A stretch of 64,000 bases of DNA from positions 1 to 64,000 of the forward strand of contig CAIOAO010000105.1 of NCBI GenBank assembly GCA_903855985.1, given 5' to 3'. Position 1 is the first letter of the stretch, and each line of letters begins with the position of its first letter. The position numbers and the translations under genes were made by a program. Positions 33,361-42,830 of this stretch are shown here, piece by piece. This DNA comes from an uncultured Opitutia bacterium (GTDB lineage Bacteria; Verrucomicrobiota; Verrucomicrobiia; Opitutales; Opitutaceae). The notes beneath the pieces were generated by a model. It was given only the letters and a program-made list of their open reading frames with translations. It was not told the DNA's origin and made no database searches.

Positions 33361-33368
33361 GATTGAAA

Positions 33369-33444
33369 TGGAGCGGGCGAAGAGACTCGAACTCTCGACG
33401 TCTACCTTGGCAAGGTAGTGCTCTACCAACTGAGCTACGCCCGC
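33369..33444 (-). tRNA. tRNA-Gly (GCC)
   Basis: The minus strand gives acceptor GCGGGCG/CGCCCGC, D-arm AGCTCAGTTGGTAGAGC, anticodon stem CTACC/GGTAG with loop TTGCCAA (anticodon GCC), T-arm GAGAGTTCGAGTCTCTT and encoded CCA. Confidence 0.96.
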
Positions 33445-33459
33445 AAAAACAGGGTGTCA

Positions 33460-33487
33460 GAACTAGGCCGCGGCCCGGCTTCGTCAA
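33460..33487 (-). promoter_or_regulatory. Putative promoter of tRNA-Gly
   Basis: On the minus strand TTGACG (33482-33487) and TAGTTC (33460-33465) are separated by 16 bp, and the tRNA begins 15 bp after the -10-like box; same layout as the tRNA-Asp promoter. Confidence 0.45.
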
Positions 33488-33490
33488 CTG

Positions 33491-33526
33491 CTTATTTTAC
33501 CACCGGCTTGCCGTCGGTAAAATAAG
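33491..33526. repeat. Hairpin of the TTTTACC/GGTAAAA family
   Basis: CTTATTTTACCACCGG and CCGTCGGTAAAATAAG pair with two mismatches. It belongs with the hairpins flanking tRNA-Ala. The following stretch to 33695 holds no gene; it includes GGAGCCGGAAGCAGGGGGC and a rough inverted partner near 33650-33675, plus the small palindrome CCGCCCTGCAGGGCGG near 33570. Confidence 0.65.
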
Positions 33527-33695
33527 CGGGCGCAAGGAGCCGGAAGCAGGGGGCAAGCCTTCATCCCCGCCCTGCAGGGCGGAAAAATAGAGGTAGCCAG
33601 CCAACCCGCGGCGCGATGCCAGCCTATGGGCCATTCCATTTTCTGTCCCCTGCTCCTTGCCCCCGGCTCCGGCTGAATCCGCCGCTCCGGCGGCT

Positions 33696-34582
33696 TCAGC
33701 TGAGCTTCAGCTCATCCCCGCCGCGGCCGGGTGACTTGGACTTTGCGGCCGACCGCCGCCGCTGGCCGCTGCCCTCGCTGTAATACGAATAGTTGTTGGT
33801 GTAGTAACCGTAATCGTCGCCGGAGTTGAGCGGCACCTGGTTGAGCACCACGCCGAGCAACGGGGCCTTGAGCGATTCCACGATCTGCTGCGCCCGGACG
33901 ACCATGCTCTGCGGGTTGCGCCGGTGCTGGATGAGCAGGACGGTGCCATCCACCGCGCTGGCCAGCACGCTGGCATCGCTCACCCCGATGATGGGTGGCG
34001 AGTCGAACACGATCTTGTCGTAACGCCCGCGCAGCGTGGCGATGAGGTCCTTCAGCCGGTTGAGGTGCAACAGGCCGAGGGTGAAACCCGGGGCGTGGCC
34101 GCTGGGGATGAAATCAAGGTTGGGGGCGATGGATTTCTGGATGACCTCGTCGAGGCCTTTCTGGTTGAGCATGTATTCCGACAACCCGGGCTCGCGGGGC
34201 CGGTCGGCGAGGCGGTGCTGCGTCGGCCGGCGCACGTCGGAATCAATCAGGATCACGCGCTCGCCGCCTGCGGCCATGATGCGCACGAGGCGGTGGAGCG
34301 TGGTGGACTTGCCCTCCCCCGGGCCGGCGGAAAAGAGCACGAGGCTCGCGGCCGAGGCCTGCGGATAGTTGACGAGCGTCGTGAAGCCCTCGCCGCGCGC
34401 CAGCTGTCGGCCCATGTCGGCCTGCACGAGCGTCGCCTCGCTCGCCGGGCCGTGAAACTGGACCCACGCCAGGCGCAGCGACAGCGCCACGGTGACGGCG
34501 AGCACGGCGGCCAGCGCGACTCCGCGGGCCCCCGCCCCCTCCTCGAGCCAGTGGATCAACTCCTGCGCGGTCTTGGGACGGC

Positions 34583-34586
<4 letters not shown>
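33696..34586 (-). CDS. Chimeric protein: GT39-like N-terminus joined to CpsD/Wzc-type tyrosine kinase
   Basis: A 296-residue frame. Residues 1-78 contain one membrane helix (ALAAVLAVTVALSLRLAW) and ADMGRQLARGEGFTTLVNYP, which looks like the first helix and loop of GT39/PMT-type membrane glycosyltransferases. From about residue 80 the sequence is a BY-kinase: Walker A SAGPGEGKSTTLHRL, Walker A' VILIDSDVRRPTQHR and Walker B YDKIVFDSPP. It ends in a Tyr cluster (YGYYTNNYSYYS) as autophosphorylation tail. The Wzz chain-length domain is absent. The join is in frame near 34350. It overlaps the upstream regulator stop by 4 bp. Either a deletion product or a truly reduced kinase with a foreign membrane anchor. 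Confidence 0.8.
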
Positions 34587-35962
<1,376 letters not shown>

Positions 35963-36167
35963 ACCGCTAGCAATCAGGCGCAGGCCACAGGCGGGTCAAT
36001 GGGAAACAATGTCTCACCCCGGTTTGCCCCTGATTCCGGCCGCCAGCTGGGGATAAACCCTCACATGCGGGGCCGCCCAAACGGAATCACGGTTACGGAA
36101 CGGAAAAGAAATTCCCGCCGCCGATAATTTGCAACCTGCCCATGCGCGCGGCGTCAAAGCTCGTGCC

Positions 36168-36770
36168 ATGAAGGAATCCACCACGTCGTTCTGGCCGCGC
36201 GGCTTGCTGGCCGGCGGGTTGTTGGCGGCCTGCCTCATCGTTCCGGTCTATGTCGTGATGATGTACGATGCCGCTGCGGGCACGGCGCGGATGCCGCCAG
36301 ATGCCAACGGCCGGTTCACCTTGTTTCAACGGCCGATGCAACTGCGCGCCCAGGGCGCTTTCTTCGCCGGCAGGATTTCCGTGTCGGCGGTGCTCGCCCA
36401 GCGTTTCGCCCTGCTCCCGGCCGGTGAGCTGGCGGAACCCGGCGCGCGCCCGGCCGGCGCCGCCTTCCAGTCCAGCCCGCCGCCGGAAGTCGCGCGCGCG
36501 AGCATGCTGCGTCTCCGGCTGGAAAACCGCTCGCCGGAAAACCTCGAGGTCGAGATCGTGCGCGTCGACTCGATGCTGGGCGAGATCGTGGCGCGCCCGG
36601 ACCGGTTGATGCTCGCTCCCCGCCAAACGGCGAATATTGATGCCCTCGTGGCGGAACAAAAAATTTCGGCCGGCTCCATCCCCGTCAGCCTCGGGCTGCG
36701 GCTCGCCGGCCACGTGGAAACACTCCGCCTGGTGCTTAACGACCGGGCCGTGGCCCAGCTCGGAAACTGA
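36168..36770 (+). CDS. Membrane-anchored protein of unknown function
   Basis: A 200-residue protein with one N-terminal helix (GLLAGGLLAACLIVPVYVVMMY) and an extracytoplasmic domain. The domain resembles an immunoglobulin-like or copper-chaperone-like beta-sandwich: RASMLRLRLENRSPENLEVEIVRVDS, RLMLAPRQTANIDALV and SIPVSLGLRLAGHVETLRLVL. No family is certain. The ATG at 36168 gives the natural N-terminus; an ATG 13 codons upstream is less likely. It is divergent from the sigma-54 regulator and upstream of the two ACP genes. Confidence 0.72.
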   Translation: MKESTTSFWPRGLLAGGLLAACLIVPVYVVMMYDAAAGTARMPPDANGRFTLFQRPMQLRAQGAFFAGRISVSAVLAQRFALLPAGELAEPGARPAGAAFQSSPPPEVARASMLRLRLENRSPENLEVEIVRVDSMLGEIVARPDRLMLAPRQTANIDALVAEQKISAGSIPVSLGLRLAGHVETLRLVLNDRAVAQLGN

Positions 36771-36791
36771 TTCCCGCCCATGAATGCAAAC

Positions 36792-36808
36792 TTGGCCCGG
36801 GCAATGCT
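36792..36808 (+). promoter_or_regulatory. Sigma-54-like promoter
   Basis: TTGGCCCGGGCAATGCT has GG and GC at the -24/-12 spacing (exactly 10 bp between them) of the sigma-54 consensus TTGGCACG-N4-TTGCW. It lies 80 bp upstream of the ACP 2 gene, between it and the membrane-anchored protein gene, and 830 bp from an NtrC-type activator gene. Confidence 0.5.
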
Positions 36809-36887
36809 CTATCCGGGTAATCCATGAGTCCTCGCGGAACATTCCGGCCACCCCCGGGACGATACCTCCCTGAGCAAATCCCTCACC

Positions 36888-37352
36888 ATGGCCACTACTG
36901 AAACCAAGTTGTCCGCCCCGTCCGGGTCGCCCGGTTCCCGCAACGCGGGCTTTGTCCTCGGCGCGACCTGGCGCCAGCCAAAGTCCGCGGCCCAGCCGCC
37001 GCCGAGCCAGGGCCGGACCGCGCTGGCGGCGGTTCCCGCGGCCCTCGAGCTCCCGGTGAACCGGCTCGAGCATGCCCCCGAGATTCTCCAGGGCATCATC
37101 ACCCATTACGTGGAACCGGAACTCCGGCCGCGGCTCAAGGCCGGCAGTGACCAGCTCCGTTTGGTGGAGGACCTCGGGCTCGACTCGCTGTCCATGGTGG
37201 AGGTCATGATCCGCGTGGAAGACCTGCTCCAGATCCACGTCAGCGATGCGGAGCTGCGCCATTTCCGGACGCTGGGTGAGGTCCGGCTTTTCATCGATCG
37301 TACCGCCCGCGCCATGTCCGCCGGGGGAAACACCGCCCTCCCCGCTTCGTAG
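36888..37352 (+). CDS. Acyl-carrier-protein-domain protein (ACP 2)
   Basis: A 154-residue protein. Residues 1-60 are a low-complexity, Pro/Ala/Ser-rich extension. Residues 66-140 form an ACP domain with the phosphopantetheine serine at S100 in LVEDLGLDSLSMVEVMIRVED. The last part (HVSDAELRHFRTLGEVRLFID) is nearly identical in pattern to ACP 3. The domain is closer to stand-alone specialised ACPs than to AcpP. It probably lies under a sigma-54-type promoter at 36792. Confidence 0.83.
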   Translation: MATTETKLSAPSGSPGSRNAGFVLGATWRQPKSAAQPPPSQGRTALAAVPAALELPVNRLEHAPEILQGIITHYVEPELRPRLKAGSDQLRLVEDLGLDSLSMVEVMIRVEDLLQIHVSDAELRHFRTLGEVRLFIDRTARAMSAGGNTALPAS

Positions 37353-37442
37353 GTTCGGTCCCGCACCCGGTGGATTTTCCCGGGCAGCGGTAGTGTGGAT
37401 AGCGGGTTTGGGCCGCCCGAGTGTCGTGGCGGGCGAACCACC

Positions 37443-37919
37443 ATGGCACCCGTCATCCGACTCAACCGCGAGTCCCCGCCGACCCTGGCCCGCGCGGACC
37501 AGGCCGCGCCACCCGGTGACGATGCCGGCCTGCGCGAAACCCTGAAGTACTGCGCTCCCTCCACCTACCAGGCGGCCTGCCTGTTCCGGCAGACCGCCCG
37601 GCCTGAGTTTCTGTCCCCGATCGTGCTCGGGGTGATCGAGCGCTACGTGGAGCCGGAACGGCGTTCCCGGCTCAGCCAGCCCGATGATCAACTCCGCCTG
37701 GTGGAGGACCTCGGGCTCGATTCGCTGACGCTGATGGAAATCGTGATCCGGCTGGAGGAGGTGCTGCAGCTCTCCATCCGGGACGAAGAGCTGCGACAGT
37801 TCCGTACGCTGGGCGAGATCCGCCGCCTGATTGAAAGCTGCCTGGCGGGTGAACTGTCCGCCGTGCGGCCGGCTGTGCCGGGGCACGCCAGTCCCCACCC
37901 GCAGTCGGGCTCGATTTAA
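37443..37919 (+). CDS. Acyl-carrier-protein-domain protein (ACP 3)
   Basis: A 158-residue protein, tandem paralogue of ACP 2. The ACP domain (residues 60-135) has the pantetheine serine S94 in LVEDLGLDSLTLMEIVIRLEEVL and the shared ELRQFRTLGEIRRLIE end. The N-terminal 55 residues differ from ACP 2 and contain LKYCAPSTYQAACLFRQTARPEF, with two cysteines, perhaps a partner-binding helix. The C-terminal 20 residues are disordered. The 90-bp gap from ACP 2 has no terminator, so both are probably in one operon. Confidence 0.83.
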   Translation: MAPVIRLNRESPPTLARADQAAPPGDDAGLRETLKYCAPSTYQAACLFRQTARPEFLSPIVLGVIERYVEPERRSRLSQPDDQLRLVEDLGLDSLTLMEIVIRLEEVLQLSIRDEELRQFRTLGEIRRLIESCLAGELSAVRPAVPGHASPHPQSGSI

Positions 37920-37990
37920 TTGTGCCGCTCGTTCTTGCTGGGCGCATAAAATCCGCCGCCCCGGTCCACCGGGGCACGACGCCGGACCCC

Positions 37991-38854
37991 ATGCTCACCC
38001 CCGCCCAAATCCAGTCCTACCGCGACACCGGCTACCTCGGCGTCGAAGGCGTCTTCTCCCCCGCCGAGGTGGCGGAACTGCGCCGCGTGACCGACGAGTT
38101 CGTCGAAAAATCCCGCGCCGTCACGGCCAACGACGCCGTCTTCGACCTCGAGCCCAGCCACACGGCCGAGGTTCCCCGCCTGCGCCGGCTGAAGGACCCG
38201 ATCAAGCAGCACGAGGTTTACCGGCGCGCGATTTCGCACCCCAAGCTCCTCGCCATCGTCAGCCAGCTGATCGGCCCGGCCATCACCAGCAACGGCAACA
38301 AGCTCAACCTTAAGCTCGCCGACGTCGGCAGCCCCGTCGAATGGCACCAGGACTGGGCGTTTTACCCGCACACCAACGACGACCTGCTCGCCGTGGGCAT
38401 CGCGATGGATGATTCCTCCCTCGAGAACGGCTGCCTGATGGTGCTGCCCGGCACGCACCGCGGACCGCTGCTAGACCATCACCAGGACGGCGTCTTCGTG
38501 GGCGCCGTCACCGAGCCCGGCTTCCGTCCCGACGGCGCCGTGCCCATCCTCCTGCAGGCCGGCGGCATCTCGATCCACCACGCCCGCACCCTGCACGGCT
38601 CCGCGCCCAACCGCTCGTCCCGCGCGCGCCGGCTGCTGCTCTTTCAATACTGCGCCGCCGATGCGTGGCCGCTCCTCCCCGGCGACAAGCCTTGGGAAAC
38701 CTACGCCGCCTCCGTGCTGCAGGGTTCGCCCGTCAGCCAGCCCCGGCTTACTGCGGTGCCCGTCCGCCTGCCCCTGCCCGGCGCCAAACACAGCGGCTCG
38801 ATCTACGAAAACCAGCGCGGCCTGAAAAACGCGCTGTTCGGCGCGAAGATGTAG
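37991..38854 (+). CDS. Phytanoyl-CoA dioxygenase family (PhyH) Fe(II)/2-oxoglutarate oxygenase
   Basis: A 287-residue protein. The Fe(II) ligands are visible as WHQDWAFYPHTND (HxD) and ISIHHARTLHGSAPNRS (distal H, with the 2-oxoglutarate-binding arginine after it). Other family patterns: YRDTGYLGVEGVFSPAEVAEL, GCLMVLPGTHRGPL and RRLLLFQYCAADAWPL. PhyH enzymes hydroxylate lipids, amino acids or natural products. The substrate here is unknown; location behind two ACPs makes an acyl-type or natural-product substrate possible. The start at 37991 is the first ATG of the conserved part. Confidence 0.88.
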   Translation: MLTPAQIQSYRDTGYLGVEGVFSPAEVAELRRVTDEFVEKSRAVTANDAVFDLEPSHTAEVPRLRRLKDPIKQHEVYRRAISHPKLLAIVSQLIGPAITSNGNKLNLKLADVGSPVEWHQDWAFYPHTNDDLLAVGIAMDDSSLENGCLMVLPGTHRGPLLDHHQDGVFVGAVTEPGFRPDGAVPILLQAGGISIHHARTLHGSAPNRSSRARRLLLFQYCAADAWPLLPGDKPWETYAASVLQGSPVSQPRLTAVPVRLPLPGAKHSGSIYENQRGLKNALFGAKM

Positions 38855-38887
38855 GGTGGGGTCTCAGGCCCCGCCTTGGTTTTGGAA

Positions 38888-38962
38888 TACTTTCACCGCG
38901 GATTTCGCCGATTGACGCGGATGACCCGAATTTATCCGTGCTCATCCGTGCTATCCGCGGAG
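38888..38962. repeat. GCGGAT-type intergenic repeat (copy 4)
   Basis: TTTCACCGCGGATTTCGCCG...GACGCGGATGA and ATCCGTGCTCATCCGTGC.TATCCGCGGA make an imperfect inverted repeat. It resembles the other intergenic elements in layout but not exact sequence. Confidence 0.5.
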
Positions 38963-39063
38963 AGGCTGGCAGAGGTTTGGCGGGTCAGAGACTCCGCCCT
39001 TCAGCGAACCGGGCGGTGATTCCGCTGTCCATGCTGACCCGACCCTCTGGCCGGCCCATCACC

Positions 39064-39525
39064 ATGAAAAAGACCGCCGTCCCCACCCGCAAAGAAATGA
39101 TCGAGCTCCTCAACGAGGACCTCGCCCGCGAATACCAGGCGATCATCGCCTACGTCGTATACAGCCAGGTCATCAAGGGCGCCAAATACCAGCACATCGC
39201 TGGGGAACTCGAGAAGCACGCCGGCGAGGAGCTGGCCCACGCGCTCAAGATCTCCCGGCAGATCGACTATTTCAACGGGACGCCCGTCACGACGCCGAAG
39301 TCGGTCAAGATGTCGGACAAGCCCGAGGACCTGCTCGCCTTCGACCTGGAAAACGAGCGCGTCACCATCGGGCACTACCGCCAGCGCATCCTGCAGGCCG
39401 AGGCCATGGGCGAGTTCGCCCTCAGCGAAGTCCTCCGCGAAATCATCGTCGAGGAACAGGAGCACATGACCGACCTCGCCAACGCCCTCGGGATCGACAA
39501 TCCCAAGGTCGAAAAGCAGAGCTGA
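39064..39525 (+). CDS. Ferritin-like (bacterioferritin-type) protein
   Basis: A 153-residue four-helix protein. The di-iron ligand pattern is seen in LLNEDLAREYQAIIAYVVYS (E), GELEKHAGEELAHALKISR (E-x2-H, AEELAHA-like), VTIGHYRQRILQAEAM and LREIIVEEQEHMTDLANAL (E-x2-H). It fits the bacterioferritin/Dps-like subgroup that stores iron or protects against peroxide. The ATG at 39064 is preferred; a longer frame from 38665 crosses the PhyH end and intergenic repeat. Confidence 0.88.
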   Translation: MKKTAVPTRKEMIELLNEDLAREYQAIIAYVVYSQVIKGAKYQHIAGELEKHAGEELAHALKISRQIDYFNGTPVTTPKSVKMSDKPEDLLAFDLENERVTIGHYRQRILQAEAMGEFALSEVLREIIVEEQEHMTDLANALGIDNPKVEKQS

Positions 39526-39540
39526 GTCCGCAGCCGGTTT

Positions 39541-39612
39541 TAACCACGAAACACATTAAAAACACGAAAACCGGAGGTTCGGTTTTCGTGTTTTTAGAGT
39601 GTTTCGTGGTTA
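39541..39612. repeat. AACCACGAA-type inverted repeat (copy 5)
   Basis: TAACCACGAAACAC (39541-39554) pairs with GTGTTTCGTGGTTA (39599-39612), and inside AAACACGAAAACC pairs with GGTTTTCGTGTTT. It sits between the convergent ferritin-like and GH2 genes, where it could also act as a terminator. Confidence 0.9.
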
Positions 39613-39630
39613 CCCGTCAGTGATCGGAGG

Positions 39631-41583
39631 CTATCGCTTCAGCGCCGCGTAGCCGTCCCGCACGTACGCCAGGCTGGCCTTCACGTCGTAAGGATACGCG
39701 ATGTATGCATCCGACATCTGCGGCCAGCTGTCGGCGAGGTTCCACAGGAAGATGCCCCAGCAGTTCGGCTGGTTGCCGTAGAACTCGATCCAGAACTTCG
39801 ACGCCTCACCCTGCAGCGCCTGCGTCTTCTCGATCAGCTCGGGCAGCGTCTTGGGCTCCGGCCAGCCGCGCTCCTTAATGCTCTTGAAGTTCAGCCGGTG
39901 GCGCTCGTCGCGGTCGAGCCGGATGCAGTCCGCGCCGTGCGTGAGATACTCCTCGTGGTACACCGGCCAGAGATTCTGCGGGCTCACGTAGGTGCGGATG
40001 GTTTTCTCCGACGCGAAGCTGAGGTGCCCGATTTCCGTCACCATGCGCGGCTTCTGCTTCACGTAAAAGTCCGCCTTGTAGGACATGCCGTGACCCCAGA
40101 TGTGGCAGTCGCCTTCCTTCGGCTCGTTCTGGTCGTAGGTCAGCGGCGAGTACGGCGACGTCGGCACGTACGGCGTGAGCGGCGCGTGCGCCAGCACCAC
40201 CGAGGGCAGCACTTCCTTGCTCAGCGGGTTGAAGCGGTAATTCGGATAGTTGAAGCTGTTGTCCGCCAGCACGTCGTTCTCGTTGTCGCCGAACCAGGCG
40301 ATGACGCACGCGAAGTGCCGCAGCCGCTTCACCTGGTACTCCGCCTCGCGGCGCGCCTCGGTGAGGAACGCCGGATCCTGCGGATAGCAGCCGCAGGCGA
40401 ACATGAAGTCGTGCGTGATCAGGATGCCGAGCTCGTCGCACTTCGCGTAGAACGAATCCTTCTCGTACACGCCGCCGCCCCACACGCGCATGGCGTTGAT
40501 GTTCGCGCCCTTCGCGGCCGCGAGCAGCAGGTCGTAACGGGCGTCGTCCACCCGCGCGAAAATTGCGTCGGCCGGCGTCCAGTTCATGCCCTTGAGGAAG
40601 ATCTTCTTTCCGTTGATCGCGAAGACGAAGGAAATGCCACCGTCGTCGTCCGGCTCCTGGATCAGCTTGACCGTCCGGATGGAAAACTTGCCGCTGCGCT
40701 GGTCCAGCGCCTGGCCGCCGCGGCGGATCGTCGCGCTCCAGTCGTAGCGCGGCTGCGCGCCGTGGTCATGCGGCCACCAGAGTTTGGCCACGGGCACCGT
40801 GAAGCGCTCCACGTGCCGGCCGCCGCTCGGGTCGCAGGCGATGGCCACCTTGCGGGTCTGCCCCGCCACGGTGAGTTCACACTCCACCGACGCCGCCTTG
40901 CCGTGGTTGTGGCGCAGCTCGACCAGCGCCTCCAGCTCGGCCGTGCCGTTGTTCACCGCCACCGTGCTCACAAAGACATCGGCGATCTCCGCCTCGTCCA
41001 CGAGCAGCCACGAAACGGGTTTCCAGATGCCGATCGTGACCATGCGCGGCGAGATGTTCCAGCCGTAGCACGACTGGGACTTGCGCACCTGGAGTCGCGT
41101 GATCTGGCCGTAACCGCGCACCTCCGGGGTGTACGTGCGGCCCTCCGGGAACAGCGGCGCGCCGAGGCGCACCTCGAGGCGGTTCGCCCCCGCGACGACC
41201 TGGTCCGTCACATCCACGCGCAGCGGCGTGAACTGGTTGTTGTTCCGGCCGATTTCCTTGCCGTTGAGGTACACCGTCGCGAAGCAGTCGAGCCCCTCGA
41301 ACAGCAGGTGCAACCGCTTGCCCGACTCGATCGCGGGCGGGGTGAGGTCGGTCTGGTACCACCACTCCATCTCCTCCATCCAGCGGAGCTTGTCGTGGTT
41401 CATCCCGAAGAACGGATCCTCGATCTTCCCTGCGCGATGGTAGTCGAGATGCACGTCGCCCGGCACTTGCGCCGGCACCCAGCGCTCCTCAAAAGCGAGG
41501 GGCGAGCAGCCGGCCGTGAGCCCGAGGTTGGGCTCCACGTGCATGATTTTCCACGAGGCGTTCAGGGGAACGGATTTTTTCAT
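39631..41583 (-). CDS. Beta-mannosidase, GH2 family
   Basis: A 650-residue glycoside hydrolase that removes terminal beta-mannose from oligosaccharides. It has a sugar-binding sandwich (WYQTDLTPP, LHLLFEGLDCFATVYLNGKEIG), an immunoglobulin-like domain and a TIM barrel (FLKGMNWTPADAIFARV, NAMRVWGGGVYEKDSFYAKCDELGI). The acid/base glutamate is in IAWFGDNEND and the nucleophile in VTEIGHLSF. No signal peptide (MKKSVPLNASWKIMH), so it acts in the cytoplasm. It is shorter than many bacterial members (800-850), ending soon after the barrel. Fits the polysaccharide-degrading neighbourhood (lyase at 42831). Confidence 0.93.
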   Translation of the reverse strand: MKKSVPLNASWKIMHVEPNLGLTAGCSPLAFEERWVPAQVPGDVHLDYHRAGKIEDPFFGMNHDKLRWMEEMEWWYQTDLTPPAIESGKRLHLLFEGLDCFATVYLNGKEIGRNNNQFTPLRVDVTDQVVAGANRLEVRLGAPLFPEGRTYTPEVRGYGQITRLQVRKSQSCYGWNISPRMVTIGIWKPVSWLLVDEAEIADVFVSTVAVNNGTAELEALVELRHNHGKAASVECELTVAGQTRKVAIACDPSGGRHVERFTVPVAKLWWPHDHGAQPRYDWSATIRRGGQALDQRSGKFSIRTVKLIQEPDDDGGISFVFAINGKKIFLKGMNWTPADAIFARVDDARYDLLLAAAKGANINAMRVWGGGVYEKDSFYAKCDELGILITHDFMFACGCYPQDPAFLTEARREAEYQVKRLRHFACVIAWFGDNENDVLADNSFNYPNYRFNPLSKEVLPSVVLAHAPLTPYVPTSPYSPLTYDQNEPKEGDCHIWGHGMSYKADFYVKQKPRMVTEIGHLSFASEKTIRTYVSPQNLWPVYHEEYLTHGADCIRLDRDERHRLNFKSIKERGWPEPKTLPELIEKTQALQGEASKFWIEFYGNQPNCWGIFLWNLADSWPQMSDAYIAYPYDVKASLAYVRDGYAALKR

Positions 41584-41601
41584 CAGGGTAAAAAGGGAAG
41601 C

Positions 41602-42780
41602 TCAGCGCAGCATCCGCACGCGCCGGTCTTTGCGGGGAAACTGCAGGGTCACGACCGTGCCGACGCCTTCCTTGCTCTCGATCCCAATCTGGCCGCCGTG
41701 CTCGCGCATGATCCGCTGCACGATCATCAGGCCGAGCCCGTGGCCGCCCGCCTTCGTCGTGTGGTAGGGTTGGAACAGCCGCCCGAGGTCCTCCTGCTTG
41801 ATGCCGGCCCCGCTGTCGCCGAAGAGCAGGTACACGTTGTCGTCGTCGGCGCGCGGCCGGATCTTCAGCTGCCCGCCGGGCGCCATCGCCTCGATCGCGT
41901 TCTTGATCAGGTTGAAAAACACCTGCTTCAGCTGGTTCCGGTCCGCCATGACCGCGGGCAAATCGGCGGGCGTCTCGGCCTCGACCTTGATCCCGCGGTC
42001 CGCGAGCTCGTCCTGCTGAAAGCGCAGCACCTCGGCCAGCACGTCGGAGAGGTTGGTCTCGGCCAGGTCGGGCGGACGCGGCCGGATGGCCTCGAGGAAG
42101 TTGCTCACAATGCCGTCGAGCCGCGACACCTCCGCCTCGCAGATGCGGATGGACTCGTTGAGCGAGGCGGAATCCGCCTCCTTCGCGAGTTTCAGTTTCT
42201 TCAGCTTCCGCTCGATCAGCTGCAGGTGGATCGTGAGCGAGTTGAGCGGGTTGCCCAACTCGTGCGCCACCCCGGCCGCGAGCAGGAGGATGGACGAGGT
42301 GCGCTCGCTCTCGATGCGCGCCGCCGTGGTCTGCTTGTCCTGGGTGATGTCGGAGAGGATGACGGCGAAGCGCCGGGGCGCGCCCTTCCCTTCCCCGTGG
42401 AACGGCACCATGTACAGCCGCACGCTGCGCGGCTCGGGATAGGTCAGCTCAAACTCCCGCGAAACCACGGGAGGCACCGCGTCCCCGGCGTCGAGCGGGG
42501 TCTCCAGCGAGGTCCGCAGCCCCGGCACCAGGCGCCAGAGCGTTTCGCCCGCCAGCGCCTCGTCGCCCAGCCCGATGAGCCGCTGGGCCGCGGAATTCGC
42601 ATACTCGATGCGTCCGTCGGCGCTGATCACGAGCACGCCTTCCTGCAGGGTGTTGAAAATGTCCTCGAACAGCCCGCGTTCCCGCGCGAGCCGCTGCACG
42701 AGGTTCGCCAGGTTAACCGAGTCGAGCGTGTCGAGTCGGCCCAACACACGGTCGAGCGAGGAGTTTTTCTTTCCGGCCAT
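41602..42780 (-). CDS. PAS-containing histidine kinase, NtrB-like
   Basis: A 392-residue soluble kinase. The N-terminal 30 residues are followed by a PAS domain (LFEDIFNTLQEGVLVISADGRIEYANSAAQRLIG), then a HisKA domain with phosphoacceptor His in LLLAAGVAHELGNPLNSL. The HATPase domain has QVFFNLIKNAIEAM (N box), GDSGAGIKQEDLG (G1) and GGHGLGLMIVQRIMREHGG (G2). No membrane helix. The pattern matches NtrB/AtoS-type kinases that partner NtrC-type regulators; the sigma-54 regulator at 34583 is the only such protein in the window and a candidate partner. Confidence 0.92.
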   Translation of the reverse strand: MAGKKNSSLDRVLGRLDTLDSVNLANLVQRLARERGLFEDIFNTLQEGVLVISADGRIEYANSAAQRLIGLGDEALAGETLWRLVPGLRTSLETPLDAGDAVPPVVSREFELTYPEPRSVRLYMVPFHGEGKGAPRRFAVILSDITQDKQTTAARIESERTSSILLLAAGVAHELGNPLNSLTIHLQLIERKLKKLKLAKEADSASLNESIRICEAEVSRLDGIVSNFLEAIRPRPPDLAETNLSDVLAEVLRFQQDELADRGIKVEAETPADLPAVMADRNQLKQVFFNLIKNAIEAMAPGGQLKIRPRADDDNVYLLFGDSGAGIKQEDLGRLFQPYHTTKAGGHGLGLMIVQRIMREHGGQIGIESKEGVGTVVTLQFPRKDRRVRMLR

Positions 42781-42830
42781 CGCTGCGACTATGGAAGGAT
42801 GCCTCCGTCCCGGTCAACGGCTAGGTGGCC

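Noticed and set aside
37353-37442. A second sigma-54 promoter before ACP 3 (TGGATTTTCCCGGGCA)
   Set aside because: The GG-N10-GC spacing is right but the flanking bases match the consensus poorly, and co-transcription from the ACP 2 promoter is simpler.
36093-37898. A 601-codon minus-strand frame
   Set aside because: Antisense to the membrane-anchored protein and both ACP genes; no motif and composition typical of shadow frames.
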